NCBI RefSeq assembly: GCF_003719195.1
Contig: NZ_CP024996.1
Coordinates: 2,108,001 to 2,172,000, forward strand
Direction of reading: 5' to 3'
Length of the DNA: 64,000 nt
Origin: Herbaspirillum rubrisubalbicans
GTDB taxonomy: Bacteria; Pseudomonadota; Gammaproteobacteria; Burkholderiales; Burkholderiaceae_D
The position numbers and the translations under genes are program-made. Of this stretch, positions 8,728 to 18,272 are shown piece after piece. Position 1 is the stretch's first letter, and each line of letters opens with the position of its first letter. The notes beneath the pieces are model-generated. The model saw only the letters and a list, made by a program, of their open reading frames with translations, ran no database searches and was not told where the DNA came from.

Positions 8728-8890
8728 GTAAGTCTTCTGGCCTTGATTCAAGTCCTTTTGACGTCTTTTGTTTGAAGTTAGGCTGTACTTGGCGCAATCT
8801 TGCCAGGAATAGTTAAAAGTAAATTTTCCGCGCGCAAACCTGCTAAAATGCGCGCACTTTTGTAACCTATCATCCCTCTGGAGGAACACT

Positions 8891-9130
8891 ATGTCCGATA
8901 TCGAACAACGCGTGAAGAAGATCGTCGCTGAGCAACTGGGCGTCGCCGAAGCCGACATCAAGAACGAATCGTCGTTCGTGGACGACCTGGGCGCCGACTC
9001 GCTGGACACCGTCGAGCTGGTCATGGCACTGGAAGATGAGTTCGAAATGGAAATCCCCGACGAACAAGCCGAAAAGATCACCACCGTGCAACAGGCGATC
9101 GACTACGCAAAGTCGCAAGTCAAGGCCTGA
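8891..9130 (+). CDS. acpP: Acyl carrier protein
   Basis: 79 residues, strongly acidic, with the phosphopantetheine attachment site [14 protein letters not shown] (Ser37). It carries growing acyl chains between the Fab enzymes and donates them to PlsX and other acyltransferases. AcpS, which adds the prosthetic group, is encoded at 22291. A strong ribosome binding site (CTGGAGGAAC) lies 6-12 bases upstream, and a TAAAAT -10-like box at 8845-8850 suggests separate, high transcription. Confidence 0.97.
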   Translation: MSDIEQRVKKIVAEQLGVAEADIKNESSFVDDLGADSLDTVELVMALEDEFEMEIPDEQAEKITTVQQAIDYAKSQVKA

Positions 9131-9163
9131 TAAGGGCTTTGGTCAAAGTATCAGGAGAATTGC

Positions 9164-10405
9164 TTGAGCCGCACTCGTGAACGTCGTGTAGTCATTACCG
9201 GCCTGGGATGCATCTCGCCTGTCGGCAACAACGTCGCCGATACGTGGAGTGCCATCAAGGAAGGCAAGTCCGGCATCGCTACCGTCACCAAATTCGACGC
9301 GACCCCCTTCACCACGCACTTCGCCGGTGAAGTCAAGGGCTTCAATATCGAGGATTACATCCCCGCCAAGGAAGCGCGTCATATGGACACCTTCATCCAC
9401 TTCGGCATGGCTGCCGGTATCCAGGCCATGCAGGACAGTGGATTGGTGGTAACGGATGAGAATGCCGAGCGCATCGGCGTCATGATCGGTTCGGGCATCG
9501 GTGGCTTGCCGCTGATCGAAGAAACCCATGCCGAACTGACCAACCGTGGTCCGCGCCGCATCAGTCCCTTCTTCATTCCCGCCTCGATCATCAACATGAT
9601 CTCAGGCAACTTGTCCATCAAGTTCGGTCTGAAGGGCCCGAACCTGGCCATCGTCACCGCCTGCACCACCGGTCTGCATTGCATCGGTTCGGCTGCACGC
9701 ATGATCATGTACGGCGACGCCGACGTGATGGTGGCCGGTGGCGCCGAATCCAGCGTTTCGCCGCTGGGCATCGGTGGTTTCGCTTCGGCCCGTGCCTTGT
9801 CGACCCGCAACGATGATCCCGCGACCGCCTCCCGTCCCTGGGACAAGGATCGCGACGGCTTCGTGCTGGGCGAGGGTGCCGGCGTGCTGGTGCTCGAAGA
9901 GTACGAACACGCCAAGGCCCGTGGCGCCAAGATCTATGCCGAATTGCTGGGCTTCGGCATGAGCGGTGATGCTTACCACATGACTGCGCCCAATCTGGAT
10001 GGTCCGCGTCGTTGCGTGCTCAATGCACTGCGCGATGCTGGCATCAATGCAGATGAAGTGCAGTACCTGAACGCGCACGGTACGTCGACCCCGCTGGGCG
10101 ACAAGAACGAATCCGACGCGATCAAGGCCGCTTTCGGCGACCATGCTTACAAGATGGTTGTCAATTCGACCAAATCCATGACCGGTCACCTGCTGGGTGG
10201 CGCTGGCGGTCTGGAAACGGTGTTGACCGTCCTGGCAGTGCACAACCAAGTGTCGCCGCCGACGATGAACATCTTCAATCAGGATCCAGAGTGCGATCTG
10301 GATTACTGCGCCAACCAGGCGCGGGACATGAAGATCGACATTGCCGTCAAGAACTCCTTCGGGTTCGGCGGTACCAACGGTACCCTGGTCATCGGCAAGA
10401 TGTAA
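9164..10405 (+). CDS. fabF: 3-oxoacyl-ACP synthase II (KAS II), TTG start
   Basis: 413 residues. The Cys-His-His triad is clear: [36 protein letters not shown] and [18 protein letters not shown]. The N-terminus [20 protein letters not shown] begins at a TTG codon (9164) preceded by AGGAGA at the right spacing, with no in-frame ATG before the conserved region, so TTG is the start. FabF elongates acyl-ACPs and in E. coli makes the temperature-dependent C16:1 to C18:1 step. It is the last fab gene, followed by a terminator at 10412. Confidence 0.95.
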   Translation: MSRTRERRVVITGLGCISPVGNNVADTWSAIKEGKSGIATVTKFDATPFTTHFAGEVKGFNIEDYIPAKEARHMDTFIHFGMAAGIQAMQDSGLVVTDENAERIGVMIGSGIGGLPLIEETHAELTNRGPRRISPFFIPASIINMISGNLSIKFGLKGPNLAIVTACTTGLHCIGSAARMIMYGDADVMVAGGAESSVSPLGIGGFASARALSTRNDDPATASRPWDKDRDGFVLGEGAGVLVLEEYEHAKARGAKIYAELLGFGMSGDAYHMTAPNLDGPRRCVLNALRDAGINADEVQYLNAHGTSTPLGDKNESDAIKAAFGDHAYKMVVNSTKSMTGHLLGGAGGLETVLTVLAVHNQVSPPTMNIFNQDPECDLDYCANQARDMKIDIAVKNSFGFGGTNGTLVIGKM

Positions 10406-10411
10406 AATGCA

Positions 10412-10446
10412 AAACCCGGCCTCCCTGCGGAAGCCGGGTTTGTCGT
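10412..10446 (+). terminator. Intrinsic terminator after fabF
   Basis: Stem AAACCCGGC (10412-10420) with GCCGGGTTT (10433-10441), then a T-rich tail. Confidence 0.8.
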
Positions 10447-10486
10447 TTTAATGGCGCTAAATGCGCTCTTCGCGCCTGGACATCCC

Positions 10487-10984
10487 ATGTCGATAGCAGT
10501 TTCTGCGGATATCAAACCTTCCCGCCTGCTCCTGCTGGTCAATGGCTTCGCCTGCCTGTGCGTGGCGCTGATGGGTGTGCTGGTGCCGTTCTGGACGCCG
10601 GGCAGTTGGTCCTGGCTGGAACGCCTGGTTCTGGCGTTGGCCTGCATCCTGGCTGCCGTGCTGGCGCTGGTGCTGGTGTTGCGCGAGCGCAAGATCATCT
10701 GGTTGCATATTTCCGCCTCCGGGCAAATCCGCGTGGTGGAGCATCTGCTGCCCTCGGCGCGCGCCAAGCCGCAGGTGATGAAGGCAGGGTTGGCCCAACT
10801 GTTGGCCGGCAGCACCATCTGGCCCGGCATGTTGTTTTTGCGCCTGCGCCTGGAAAATGGCAAGACCCGCACCATCCCTATCCTCACGGATTCTGTCTCC
10901 GAAGATACATTCCGTGCGCTTTCCGTGGCATGTCGCTGGCTGATCAGTCACAATACGGCCAAGGCAAGGATGCTGGAAAAATAG
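10487..10984 (+). CDS. Small inner-membrane protein upstream of rpoE (YgfX-like)
   Basis: 165 residues from the ATG at 10487. Two hydrophobic helices close together (LLLLVNGFACLCVALMGVLV and VLALACILAAVLALVLVL, about residues 12-70) precede a soluble domain with IIWLHISASGQIRVV and MLFLRLRLENGKTRTIPI. This two-helix-plus-PH-like layout resembles YgfX/CptA-type proteins, but I see no decisive motif and treat that as a weak analogy. An ATG at 10451 is in frame but sits on the fabF terminator tail without a ribosome binding site. It lies directly upstream of rpoE on the same strand. Confidence 0.7.
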   Translation: MSIAVSADIKPSRLLLLVNGFACLCVALMGVLVPFWTPGSWSWLERLVLALACILAAVLALVLVLRERKIIWLHISASGQIRVVEHLLPSARAKPQVMKAGLAQLLAGSTIWPGMLFLRLRLENGKTRTIPILTDSVSEDTFRALSVACRWLISHNTAKARMLEK

Positions 10985-11011
10985 GCCGGCCCCCTTGAAA
11001 ATTGCCGGGCT

Positions 11012-11040
11012 GGAATCATCTGCCACAGGCGATATCGATA
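11012..11040 (+). promoter_or_regulatory. Candidate ECF sigma-E promoter of rpoE
   Basis: GGAATCA (11012-11018), 16 bases, then TCGATA (11035-11040), close to the sigma-E consensus GGAACTT-N16-TCNNA. The distance to the rpoE start fits. It implies autoregulation, which is known for this sigma family. Confidence 0.45.
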
Positions 11041-11074
11041 GAACAACACGGCTATAAAAAACAAGGAACCCGGT

Positions 11075-11677
11075 TTGACGACAGAACGCGAAATAGACCA
11101 ACAGCTTGTTGAACGCGTCCAGCGTGGCGACAAGAAGGCGTTCGAGCTATTGGTAGTCAAGTACCAACGCAAGTTGATGCGCCTGGTCTCGCGCTTGGTG
11201 CGCGACCAGGCCGAAGCCGAGGACGTAGTGCAGGAAGCCTTCATCAAGGCTTATCGTGCGCTGCCGCAATTTCGCGGCGATTCGGCTTTCTATACCTGGC
11301 TTTACCGCATCGGAATTAACACTGCGAAGAACTATCTGGTTACGATGGGCCGCAGGGCGCCAACTTCGACAGAAGCAGATGCAGAAGAAGCTGAAACTTT
11401 TGACGATGCAGACCATCTGAGGGACATCAACACTCCAGAGTCGATGTTGGCCACCAAGCAGATTGCTCAAACGGTCAACGTAGCGATGGAGGCATTGCCG
11501 GAAGAATTACGTACTGCCATCACGTTGCGCGAGATCGAGGGGTTGAGCTACGACGAGATTGCAGATGCGATGAATTGTCCGATCGGCACCGTGCGCAGCC
11601 GTATTTTCCGCGCCCGGGAAGCAATTGCCGAGAAGTTGCGTCCACTGCTGGATACGGCGGCGGACAAGCGCTGGTGA
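11075..11677 (+). CDS. rpoE: RNA polymerase sigma-E factor (ECF), TTG start
   Basis: 200 residues. Region 2 is visible as FELLVVKYQRKLMRLVSRLV and AEDVVQEAFIKAYRALPQF, region 4 as LREIEGLSYDEIADAMNCPI with GTVRSRIFRARE. RpoE directs the envelope-stress response. The start is a TTG preceded by AAGGA; no ATG fits before the conserved DQQLVERVQRGD. The gene heads rpoE-rseA-rseB-mucD, the classic sigma-E operon in which the membrane anti-sigma factor and its periplasmic partner hold the sigma factor inactive until misfolded outer-membrane proteins appear. Confidence 0.95.
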   Translation: MTTEREIDQQLVERVQRGDKKAFELLVVKYQRKLMRLVSRLVRDQAEAEDVVQEAFIKAYRALPQFRGDSAFYTWLYRIGINTAKNYLVTMGRRAPTSTEADAEEAETFDDADHLRDINTPESMLATKQIAQTVNVAMEALPEELRTAITLREIEGLSYDEIADAMNCPIGTVRSRIFRAREAIAEKLRPLLDTAADKRW

Positions 11678-11753
11678 TGGGGCTGCACGCCTGTTGTTAA
11701 AAAGAAAACAATAAAGCGGGTATGGAACTAAGATATTTGCCGGGTGACTGCAT

Positions 11754-12455
11754 ATGGATACCAAAGTAACGACCAGAGAACAGATCTCAGCCCTTGCCGA
11801 TGGCGAGCTGGGCTCTGAAGAAATGACCCTTGCCTTCGCGGCCTTGCGTTCTTCCAAGGATGCACAGGATGCCTGGGAGGATTACCACCGCATCGGCGAG
11901 GTGCTGCGTTCGGAGGAGATGGATGTCTCCCTGAGCGCCGGCTTCTCGGCCAGGATGAGCGCCTTGCTGGAGGCCGAGCCTACCATCGTGGCGCCGCAGC
12001 CTGCCGCGGCACAGCCGGTCGCCCCCGTGGCGCAGCCGGTAGTGGCCACCCAAGCGGGCAAGGCTGCCAATGGCGACCACCGCGCGACCCGTCCGGGTCG
12101 CCTGGTGCGCTTGCTGATGCCCAGTGCGGCCGCTGCCGCTGCTGCCGTGGCGGCCGTGTTCGTGGCCTTGCCCCAGCAGCAGGCGCTGGTGACGGCCGAC
12201 GCCAACAAGGCCGTGGCTCAGGTGGCTCAGGTGGCCTCGGCCCCGGTCAACGTGCCTTCGGCCATTGCCACCGTCGCCGAGACCAATGGCAACCCGCAGA
12301 ACGTGAACCAACTGAGTTCGCTGGCCCAGCAGGGTGAAGTCAAGCGCGATCCGCGTATCGACGACTACCTGTTTGCCCACCAGCGTTTCTCGCCTTCCTA
12401 CAGTTCGGCGCAATACGCCCGTTCCGCAGCCTTCTCCTCGGACGCAGACAAGTAA
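11754..12455 (+). CDS. rseA: Anti-sigma-E factor RseA
   Basis: 233 residues. The N-terminal anti-sigma domain (EQISALADGELGSEEMTLAF then DAWEDYHRIGEVLRS, about residues 8-60) would bind RpoE in the cytoplasm. A low-complexity Ala/Pro/Gln linker leads to one membrane helix (LLMPSAAAAAAAVAAVFVAL, about 118-140), and the C-terminal part is periplasmic, ending in FAHQRFSPSYSS. In the family it is cut by DegS and RseP to release sigma-E. Its position directly between rpoE and rseB supports the assignment. Confidence 0.92.
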   Translation: MDTKVTTREQISALADGELGSEEMTLAFAALRSSKDAQDAWEDYHRIGEVLRSEEMDVSLSAGFSARMSALLEAEPTIVAPQPAAAQPVAPVAQPVVATQAGKAANGDHRATRPGRLVRLLMPSAAAAAAAVAAVFVALPQQQALVTADANKAVAQVAQVASAPVNVPSAIATVAETNGNPQNVNQLSSLAQQGEVKRDPRIDDYLFAHQRFSPSYSSAQYARSAAFSSDADK

Positions 12456-12456
12456 G

Positions 12457-13491
12457 ATGCGTCAAAGGAGGCGTCTGTACGGCGTACTGTGCTTCCTGTC
12501 CGTGTTGCTAGCGCCATCAGCCCATGCGGCCGATGGCGTTGCTTCACCCACGGTCAGCGAAGCCCCTGCTTCTTCCCCGCTGCTGGCGCAATTGCAGAAA
12601 ATGCAATCTGCAGCCCAGCGTCTCAATTATTCCGGCAGTTTCGTCTACCAGCAGGCCGCGTTGATACGCAGCTCGCGGGTGACCCACGTGGTCGCCGGCA
12701 AGAGCGAGCTGGAAAAGCTCGAGCTGCTCGACGGTCGCCCCAGCGAATTCGTGCGCGACAACGAAGACGTGGCCAGCTACTTGCCCGATGAACGTCTGGT
12801 GCGCATGGAGCGGCGCGTGACCCGCGATGTCTTCCCGGCCATCGTCGATGCCCGTCCGGAGGATCTGGCCAGCCACTACCGCATCCAGGCCGGCGCCGAT
12901 GAACGCGTGGCGGGTCGCACCTGTCATGCCATCGTGCTGGAGCCGCGCGACTCCTTGCGCTATGGTTACCGCTTCTGCACCGACCAGGCCAGCGGCTTGT
13001 TGCTGCGCGCCCAGACCCTGGACGCCAAGGGCGAGGTGGTCGAGCAGATCGCCTTCACCCAAATCGAGATCGGTGCTATTGATCGTGCCCGGGTCAACCC
13101 CACTTACCGCGATACGCGCGGTTGGCGCATCGAGAAGGCCGCCATGGCGCCGGCTGATCTGTCGGCTTGGCAGGTGACGCCGCCACCGGGTTTCCGCAAG
13201 ATCCAGCAGGTGCGCCGTCTGATTTCCGATAGCGCGCCCGAGGGTGCGGCGCCGGCCCAGAATCGCCCGGCCCAGCGCGAGGTCTCGCAGATCGTGTTTT
13301 CCGATGGCCTGGCCGCCATCTCGGTGTTCATCGAGCCGGGCAGCCAGGGCCGCGAAGAAAGTACGATCCAGCAGGGTGCCATGAACATCCTCGGTCGCCG
13401 CTATGGAAATTACTGGTTGACCGTGGTTGGGGAAGTGCCGGCCGCTGCGATCCGGCAGGTAGCCAATTCCATTGAACTGAAATCCAAATAG
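12457..13491 (+). CDS. rseB: Sigma-E regulatory protein RseB/MucB
   Basis: 344 residues with a signal peptide (RLYGVLCFLSVLLAPSAHA|AD). The mature protein has the MucB/RseB pattern: LNYSGSFVYQQAALIRSSRV, LEKLELLDGRPSEFVRDNED, and CxF-type spacing around GYRFCTDQASGLLLRAQTL. RseB is a periplasmic lipid-sensing protein that shields RseA from proteolysis. The ATG lies one base past the rseA stop, so translation is coupled. The start at 12457 is used because it gives the signal peptide. Confidence 0.92.
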   Translation: MRQRRRLYGVLCFLSVLLAPSAHAADGVASPTVSEAPASSPLLAQLQKMQSAAQRLNYSGSFVYQQAALIRSSRVTHVVAGKSELEKLELLDGRPSEFVRDNEDVASYLPDERLVRMERRVTRDVFPAIVDARPEDLASHYRIQAGADERVAGRTCHAIVLEPRDSLRYGYRFCTDQASGLLLRAQTLDAKGEVVEQIAFTQIEIGAIDRARVNPTYRDTRGWRIEKAAMAPADLSAWQVTPPPGFRKIQQVRRLISDSAPEGAAPAQNRPAQREVSQIVFSDGLAAISVFIEPGSQGREESTIQQGAMNILGRRYGNYWLTVVGEVPAAAIRQVANSIELKSK

Positions 13492-13505
13492 AAGAGAACG
13501 TTGCA

Positions 13506-14984
13506 ATGACTCCCTTGAAGAATACCCTCGCCGGCGCCTTGCTGGCCGCTTCCGTGTTTGCCGCTGCGCCGGCCGTGCTGGCCGCACCTCCGGTGGCTTC
13601 GCCCGCAGTGGCGGCGCTGCCTGATTTTGCCGATATCGTCGAGCGTACCGGTCCGGCTGTGGTCAATATCCGCACCACCGAGCGCGTGCGCCAGAATGCC
13701 CAGGGGCAGGGTGGCATGGATGACCCGGAAATGCAGGAGTTCTTCCGTCGCTTCTTCGGTATCCCCATCCCGCGTCAGCAGCAGCCGGGCACGCCCCGCG
13801 GCAACGGCAAGCAGGGTGGTCAGGGTCAGCAGGAAGAAGTGCCGCGTGGCGTCGGTTCCGGTTTCATCATTTCGGCCGATGGCTTCATCCTCACCAATGC
13901 GCACGTGGTCGATGGCGCCAGCGAAGTCTATGTGACCCTCACCGACAAGCGTGAATTCAAGGCCAAGATCGTCGGTTCCGACACCCGCACCGACGTGGCC
14001 GTGCTCAAGATCGATGGCAGCAACCTGCCGCGCCTGAACATGGGTGACTCCGACAAGATCCGCGTGGGAGAATGGGTGCTGGCCATCGGCTCGCCGTTCG
14101 GCCTGGAAAACACCGTGACCGCCGGCATCGTCTCGGCCAAGGCGCGCGATACCGGCGACTACCTGCCGCTGATCCAGACCGATGTGGCGGTCAATCCCGG
14201 CAACTCGGGTGGCCCGCTGATCAACCTCAAGGGGGAAGTGATCGGCATCAATTCGCAGATCTACAGCCGTTCTGGCGGCTTCATGGGGATTTCGTTCGCC
14301 GTGCCCATCGATGAGGCGCTGCGCGTGGCCGAGCAGTTGAAGGCCAGCGGGCGTGTCACCCGTGGTCGCATCGGCGTGCAGATCGGCGAAGTGACCAAGG
14401 ACGTGGCCGAATCGCTGGGCCTGGCGCGCGCCCAGGGCGCCCTGGTGCAACGCGTGGAAGCCGGTGGCCCGGCGGAAAAGGCGGGCCTGGAGGCGGGCGA
14501 CATCATCCTGAAATACAACGGTGCTGCTATCGAGCGCCCCAGCGACCTGCCACGCATGGTCGGGGCCACCAAGCCGGGCGCCAAGGCCACCGTCAATATC
14601 TGGCGCAAGGGCAGTGCGCGTGACGTTACCCTCACGGTGGTCGAGCTGGAAGCCGACAAGCCCAAACAGGCCGAAGAGAAGAAGGCCAAGCCGGATAACA
14701 CCCCCAATTCCCTGGGCCTGGTGGTGAGCGACCTGACGGACGCCCAGAAGAAAGACTTGAAGGTCGATAACGGCGTACTGGTCGAGGCCGTCAGCGGTGC
14801 AGCGGCCGGTGCCGGCATCCGCCCGGGTGACGTCATCCAGCGCCTCAATGAAGTCGATATCAATGATGCCAAGCAGTTCGCCCAACTGGTGGCCAAGCTG
14901 GATGCCAAGAAGCGAGCGGCAGTGCTGGTGCGTCGCGGCGACGCCTCACAGTTCGTGCCGCTGCGTCCCAACGGCGGCAACTGA
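13506..14984 (+). CDS. mucD: Periplasmic Do-type serine protease MucD/DegP
   Basis: 492 residues. A signal peptide (NTLAGALLAASVFAAAPAVL) precedes a trypsin-like domain with catalytic His133 (LTNAHVVDGAS), Asp163 (DTRTDVAVLKI) and Ser234 (NPGNSGGPLINL). Two PDZ domains follow (about 290-370, with GRIGVQIGEVTKDVAESLGL, and 395-480, with LVVSDLTDAQKKDL). A Gly/Gln-rich LA loop lies at 90-112. It degrades or refolds damaged envelope proteins and is the effector gene of this sigma-E operon, 14 bases after rseB. Confidence 0.94.
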   Translation: MTPLKNTLAGALLAASVFAAAPAVLAAPPVASPAVAALPDFADIVERTGPAVVNIRTTERVRQNAQGQGGMDDPEMQEFFRRFFGIPIPRQQQPGTPRGNGKQGGQGQQEEVPRGVGSGFIISADGFILTNAHVVDGASEVYVTLTDKREFKAKIVGSDTRTDVAVLKIDGSNLPRLNMGDSDKIRVGEWVLAIGSPFGLENTVTAGIVSAKARDTGDYLPLIQTDVAVNPGNSGGPLINLKGEVIGINSQIYSRSGGFMGISFAVPIDEALRVAEQLKASGRVTRGRIGVQIGEVTKDVAESLGLARAQGALVQRVEAGGPAEKAGLEAGDIILKYNGAAIERPSDLPRMVGATKPGAKATVNIWRKGSARDVTLTVVELEADKPKQAEEKKAKPDNTPNSLGLVVSDLTDAQKKDLKVDNGVLVEAVSGAAAGAGIRPGDVIQRLNEVDINDAKQFAQLVAKLDAKKRAAVLVRRGDASQFVPLRPNGGN

Positions 14985-15026
14985 GGCTGGCGGGTTTTTC
15001 GAAAAATTGCCAGAAACTTCAGTATG

Positions 15027-15059
15027 AAGGCTGCGGCTCCCAGGGGCTGCAGCCTTTTT
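15027..15059 (+). terminator. Intrinsic terminator after mucD
   Basis: Stem AAGGCTGC (15027-15034) with GCAGCCTT (15049-15056), followed by T residues. It ends the rpoE-mucD operon. Confidence 0.75.
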
Positions 15060-15104
15060 CCTTGGTTTCCGCCGTGCGGCGTGAAAAAACCTTCATATGA
15101 CCTC

Positions 15105-15398
15105 ATGACCACCCTCGATCCGCAAGCTGCGCCCTCCGAACCCTTGCAATTCATCATCTATTCGCGCAGCTACTGCCATCTGTGCGAAGACTTGCGCGAT
15201 GCCTTGTGTCAGGCGCTGGGCGCGACGCCGGCCCACATCGAGATGATCGATGTCGATGCCGACGATGCGCTGGTGGCGCGCTATGACGAACTGGTGCCGG
15301 TGCTGATGGGGCAGGGGCGTGATGGGCGGTGGCATGAGTTGTGTCACTACCACCTGGATCCGGTCCGTCTCCAGGCATTTGTTGCTGAAAAGAAATAA
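15105..15398 (+). CDS. Glutaredoxin-family thioredoxin-fold protein
   Basis: 97 residues with a short N-terminus and then [19 protein letters not shown], the thioredoxin-fold beta strand followed by a CHLC redox motif, and a cis-Pro-like [10 protein letters not shown] further on. This matches the DUF836/glutaredoxin-like family often found upstream of lepA in betaproteobacteria. It probably acts as a small cytosolic thiol-disulfide exchange protein; the partner is unknown. The ATG at 15105 is chosen over an earlier in-frame ATG at 15024, because that one lies in the mucD terminator. Confidence 0.82.
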   Translation: MTTLDPQAAPSEPLQFIIYSRSYCHLCEDLRDALCQALGATPAHIEMIDVDADDALVARYDELVPVLMGQGRDGRWHELCHYHLDPVRLQAFVAEKK

Positions 15399-15499
15399 CT
15401 GTCGCTGTCGCGGCCAGGCCCGGCCACGCGCTTAGGCACCGGAAAGTCGGGCTTGTCCCTGTGAATTCCGGTAAAATGCCGGGTCGAATAAGCTGTTGC

Positions 15500-15543
15500 A
15501 AAGGCGCTCGGCTGGGCACTGCCCGCTTCGGAGCGCCTTTTTT
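15500..15543 (+). terminator. Terminator-like hairpin 19 bases before lepA
   Basis: Perfect 10-bp stem AAAGGCGCTC (15500-15509) with GAGCGCCTTT (15531-15540) followed by T residues. It could end the glutaredoxin transcript, but lepA starts at 15563 and no promoter fits between them, so RNA polymerase must read through it to express lepA. Confidence 0.75.
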
Positions 15544-15562
15544 CATCGTTTCCAGTCTGTTA

Positions 15563-17356
15563 ATGAACAATATCCGTAATTTCTCGATCATCGCCCACAT
15601 CGATCACGGCAAGTCCACGCTCGCCGACCGCATCATCCAGTTGTGCGGGGGCTTGTCCAACCGCGAGATGGAAGCCCAGGTGCTGGATTCGATGGATATC
15701 GAGCGCGAGCGCGGCATCACCATCAAGGCCCAGACCGCAGCCCTGGCCTACAAGGCCAAGGATGGCCAGATCTACAACCTCAACCTGATCGATACCCCGG
15801 GTCACGTCGACTTCAGCTATGAAGTCTCGCGTTCGCTGTCGGCCTGCGAAGGCGCGCTGCTGGTGGTCGACGCTTCGCAAGGCGTGGAAGCGCAGACCGT
15901 GGCCAACTGCTACACCGCCCTGGACCTGGGCGTGGAAGTGGTGCCGGTCTTGAACAAGATCGACCTGCCCTCGGCCGACCCCGACAACGCCAAGAGCGAG
16001 ATCGAGGACGTCATCGGCATCGACGCATCGGATGCCACTCCCTGCTCGGCCAAGACCGGCCTGGGCGTGGAAGACGTGCTGGAAGCCATCGTGGCCAAGG
16101 TGCCGGCGCCCAAGGGTGACCCGGATGCTCCGTTGCAGGCCCTGATCATCGATTCCTGGTTCGACAACTACGTCGGCGTGGTCATGCTGGTGCGCATCGT
16201 CAACGGCACCCTGCGTCCCAAGGACAAGATCCTGCTGATGGCTACCGAAACCCAGTACTTGACCGAAAGCATTGGCGTGTTCACGCCCAAGTCGCAATCG
16301 CGCGAATCGCTGACGGCAGGGCAGGTCGGCTTCGTCATCGCCGGCATCAAGGAACTGAAGTCCGCGCGCGTGGGCGACACCATCACCCTGGCCGGCAAGC
16401 CGGCCGCGGCGCCGCTGCCGGGCTTCAAGGAAGTGCAGCCGCAGGTGTTTGCAGGCCTGTTCCCGGTGGAAGCCAACCAGTACGACGCCCTGCGCGACTC
16501 GCTGGAAAAATTGAAGCTCAACGACGCCGCTCTGATGTATGAACCGGAAGTGTCGCAGGCGCTGGGCTTCGGCTTCCGCTGCGGCTTCCTGGGTCTGTTG
16601 CACATGGAAATCGTGCAGGAGCGCCTGGAGCGCGAATTCGACATGGACCTGATCACCACCGCGCCCACGGTGGTGTATGAAGTACAGCAACGCGACGGCA
16701 CCCTGCTGATGGTGGACAACCCCTCCAAGATGCCGGAAGTGTCCAAGATCGAGGAAATCCGCGAACCCATCGTCACCGTCAACCTGTACATGCCGCAGGA
16801 ATACGTGGGCTCGGTCATCACCCTGTGCACGCAAAAGCGCGGCATCCAGATGAACATGAGCTACCACGGCAAGCAGGTGCAGTTGACCTATGAAATGCCG
16901 ATGGCCGAGATCGTGCTGGACTTCTTCGATCGCCTGAAATCCACCTCGCGCGGCTATGCCTCCATGGACTACGAGTTCAAGGAATACCGCGCCGCTGACG
17001 TGGTCAAGGTGGACATGCTGATCAACAGCGAGAAGGTCGATGCGCTGGCCATCATCGTGCACCGTGCCGCCGCGCAGATCCGTGGCCGTCAGGTGGCGGC
17101 CAAGATGCGTGAGCTGATCCCGCGCCAGATGTTCGACGTGGCCATTCAAGCGGCCATTGGTGCCACCATCATCTCGCGTGAAAACGTCAAGGCCATGCGC
17201 AAGAACGTGCTGGCCAAGTGCTACGGCGGTGACATTTCGCGTAAGCGCAAACTGCTGGAAAAGCAGAAGGCCGGCAAGAAGCGCATGAAGCAGGTGGGCT
17301 CGGTCGAAATTCCGCAGGAAGCATTCCTGGCAATCTTACAAGTGGAAGATAAATAA
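15563..17356 (+). CDS. lepA: Elongation factor 4 (LepA)
   Basis: 597 residues, the standard EF4 length. GTPase motifs: G1 [14 protein letters not shown]2 [13 protein letters not shown]3 DTPGHVDF, G4 [10 protein letters not shown], and [12 protein letters not shown] for G5. The C-terminal LepA-specific domain ends with [22 protein letters not shown]4 binds ribosomes and influences back-translocation and 30S biogenesis under stress. The gene is 1 base from lepB, forming lepA-lepB and probably continuing to rnc-era. The start [18 protein letters not shown] is the conserved N-terminus; a longer in-frame ORF overlaps the terminator-like hairpin and is rejected. Confidence 0.96.
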   Translation: MNNIRNFSIIAHIDHGKSTLADRIIQLCGGLSNREMEAQVLDSMDIERERGITIKAQTAALAYKAKDGQIYNLNLIDTPGHVDFSYEVSRSLSACEGALLVVDASQGVEAQTVANCYTALDLGVEVVPVLNKIDLPSADPDNAKSEIEDVIGIDASDATPCSAKTGLGVEDVLEAIVAKVPAPKGDPDAPLQALIIDSWFDNYVGVVMLVRIVNGTLRPKDKILLMATETQYLTESIGVFTPKSQSRESLTAGQVGFVIAGIKELKSARVGDTITLAGKPAAAPLPGFKEVQPQVFAGLFPVEANQYDALRDSLEKLKLNDAALMYEPEVSQALGFGFRCGFLGLLHMEIVQERLEREFDMDLITTAPTVVYEVQQRDGTLLMVDNPSKMPEVSKIEEIREPIVTVNLYMPQEYVGSVITLCTQKRGIQMNMSYHGKQVQLTYEMPMAEIVLDFFDRLKSTSRGYASMDYEFKEYRAADVVKVDMLINSEKVDALAIIVHRAAAQIRGRQVAAKMRELIPRQMFDVAIQAAIGATIISRENVKAMRKNVLAKCYGGDISRKRKLLEKQKAGKKRMKQVGSVEIPQEAFLAILQVEDK

Positions 17357-17357
17357 C

Positions 17358-18272
17358 ATGCAGGCTTTGTTGGGCAATTTCGCACTGATCCTTTTCGTCT
17401 TGATGCTGGTGACCGGCGTGATCTGGTTTGCCGACACCTTCTTCCTGTCCAAGCAGCGCCGCGCCCGCGCCGACGCTGCCCTGGCCGAGTTCGACGCCCG
17501 CGTGGCGCGCGATGAGGCGCAGGGCATCAAGCGCGATGGCAGCGTGGCCAGCAGCCGGGCCGACCTGCAGGCGCACCATCTGAAGCAGCCGGCCTGGATC
17601 GAATATTCGGGCAGCTTCTTCCCGGTCATCGCCCTGGTGTTCTGCCTGCGCTCCTTCCTCTACGAGCCGTTCAAGATTCCGTCCAGCTCGATGGTGCCGA
17701 CCCTGCTGGTGGGCGATCTGATTCTGGTGAACAAATTCACCTATGGCATCCGCCTGCCCATCATCAACAAGAAGATCATCGAAGTGGGTGAGCCGCAGCG
17801 CGGCGACGTGATGGTGTTCAAGTTCCCCAAGGATCCGTCGGTGGACTACATCAAGCGCGTGGTTGGCGTTCCTGGTGATAAAATAGTCTATAAAAACAAG
17901 CGCTTAACGATCAATGGTGAACAAATTTCTTATAAAGCGCTGCCGGATTATCTGGATCAGGAAAATCTGACGTACTATAAGCAATGGCAGGAAAACCTGA
18001 CCGGCGTGGAGCACAAGATCCTCACCGATGAGCGTGCCCCCAACTTCGTGCCCAACCCGGATGCCTTCCCGCATCACGAACTGTGCACCTACAACGCCGA
18101 TGGTTTCGCCTGCACGGTGCCCCCGGGCGAGTACTTCATGATGGGAGACAACCGGGACAACAGCCTCGACAGTCGTTACTGGGGCTTCGTACCGGATCAG
18201 AACATTGTCGGCAAGGCATTCTTTGTCTGGATGAACCTTGGCGATATTACGCGGATCGGTAGCTTCCACTAA
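17358..18272 (+). CDS. lepB: Signal peptidase I
   Basis: 304 residues. Two membrane segments (about 4-28 and 84-100) flank a cytoplasmic loop. The catalytic Ser111 is in KIPSSSMVPTLLVGD and the general base Lys166 in DYIKRVVGVPGDK; box E appears as GDNRDNSLDSRYWGFV. It removes signal peptides from exported proteins on the periplasmic face. The spacing after lepA (1 base) makes a coupled pair typical of proteobacteria. The AT-rich stretch around 17878-17975 within the gene encodes a variable loop between boxes D and E. Confidence 0.95.
   Translation: MQALLGNFALILFVLMLVTGVIWFADTFFLSKQRRARADAALAEFDARVARDEAQGIKRDGSVASSRADLQAHHLKQPAWIEYSGSFFPVIALVFCLRSFLYEPFKIPSSSMVPTLLVGDLILVNKFTYGIRLPIINKKIIEVGEPQRGDVMVFKFPKDPSVDYIKRVVGVPGDKIVYKNKRLTINGEQISYKALPDYLDQENLTYYKQWQENLTGVEHKILTDERAPNFVPNPDAFPHHELCTYNADGFACTVPPGEYFMMGDNRDNSLDSRYWGFVPDQNIVGKAFFVWMNLGDITRIGSFH

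Noticed and set aside
13410..14885. 491-codon antisense frame opposite mucD
   Set aside because: Shadow of a protein with an intact signal peptide, catalytic triad and PDZ domains.
15560..17149. 529-codon antisense frame opposite lepA
   Set aside because: Shadow of lepA, which has all GTPase motifs.
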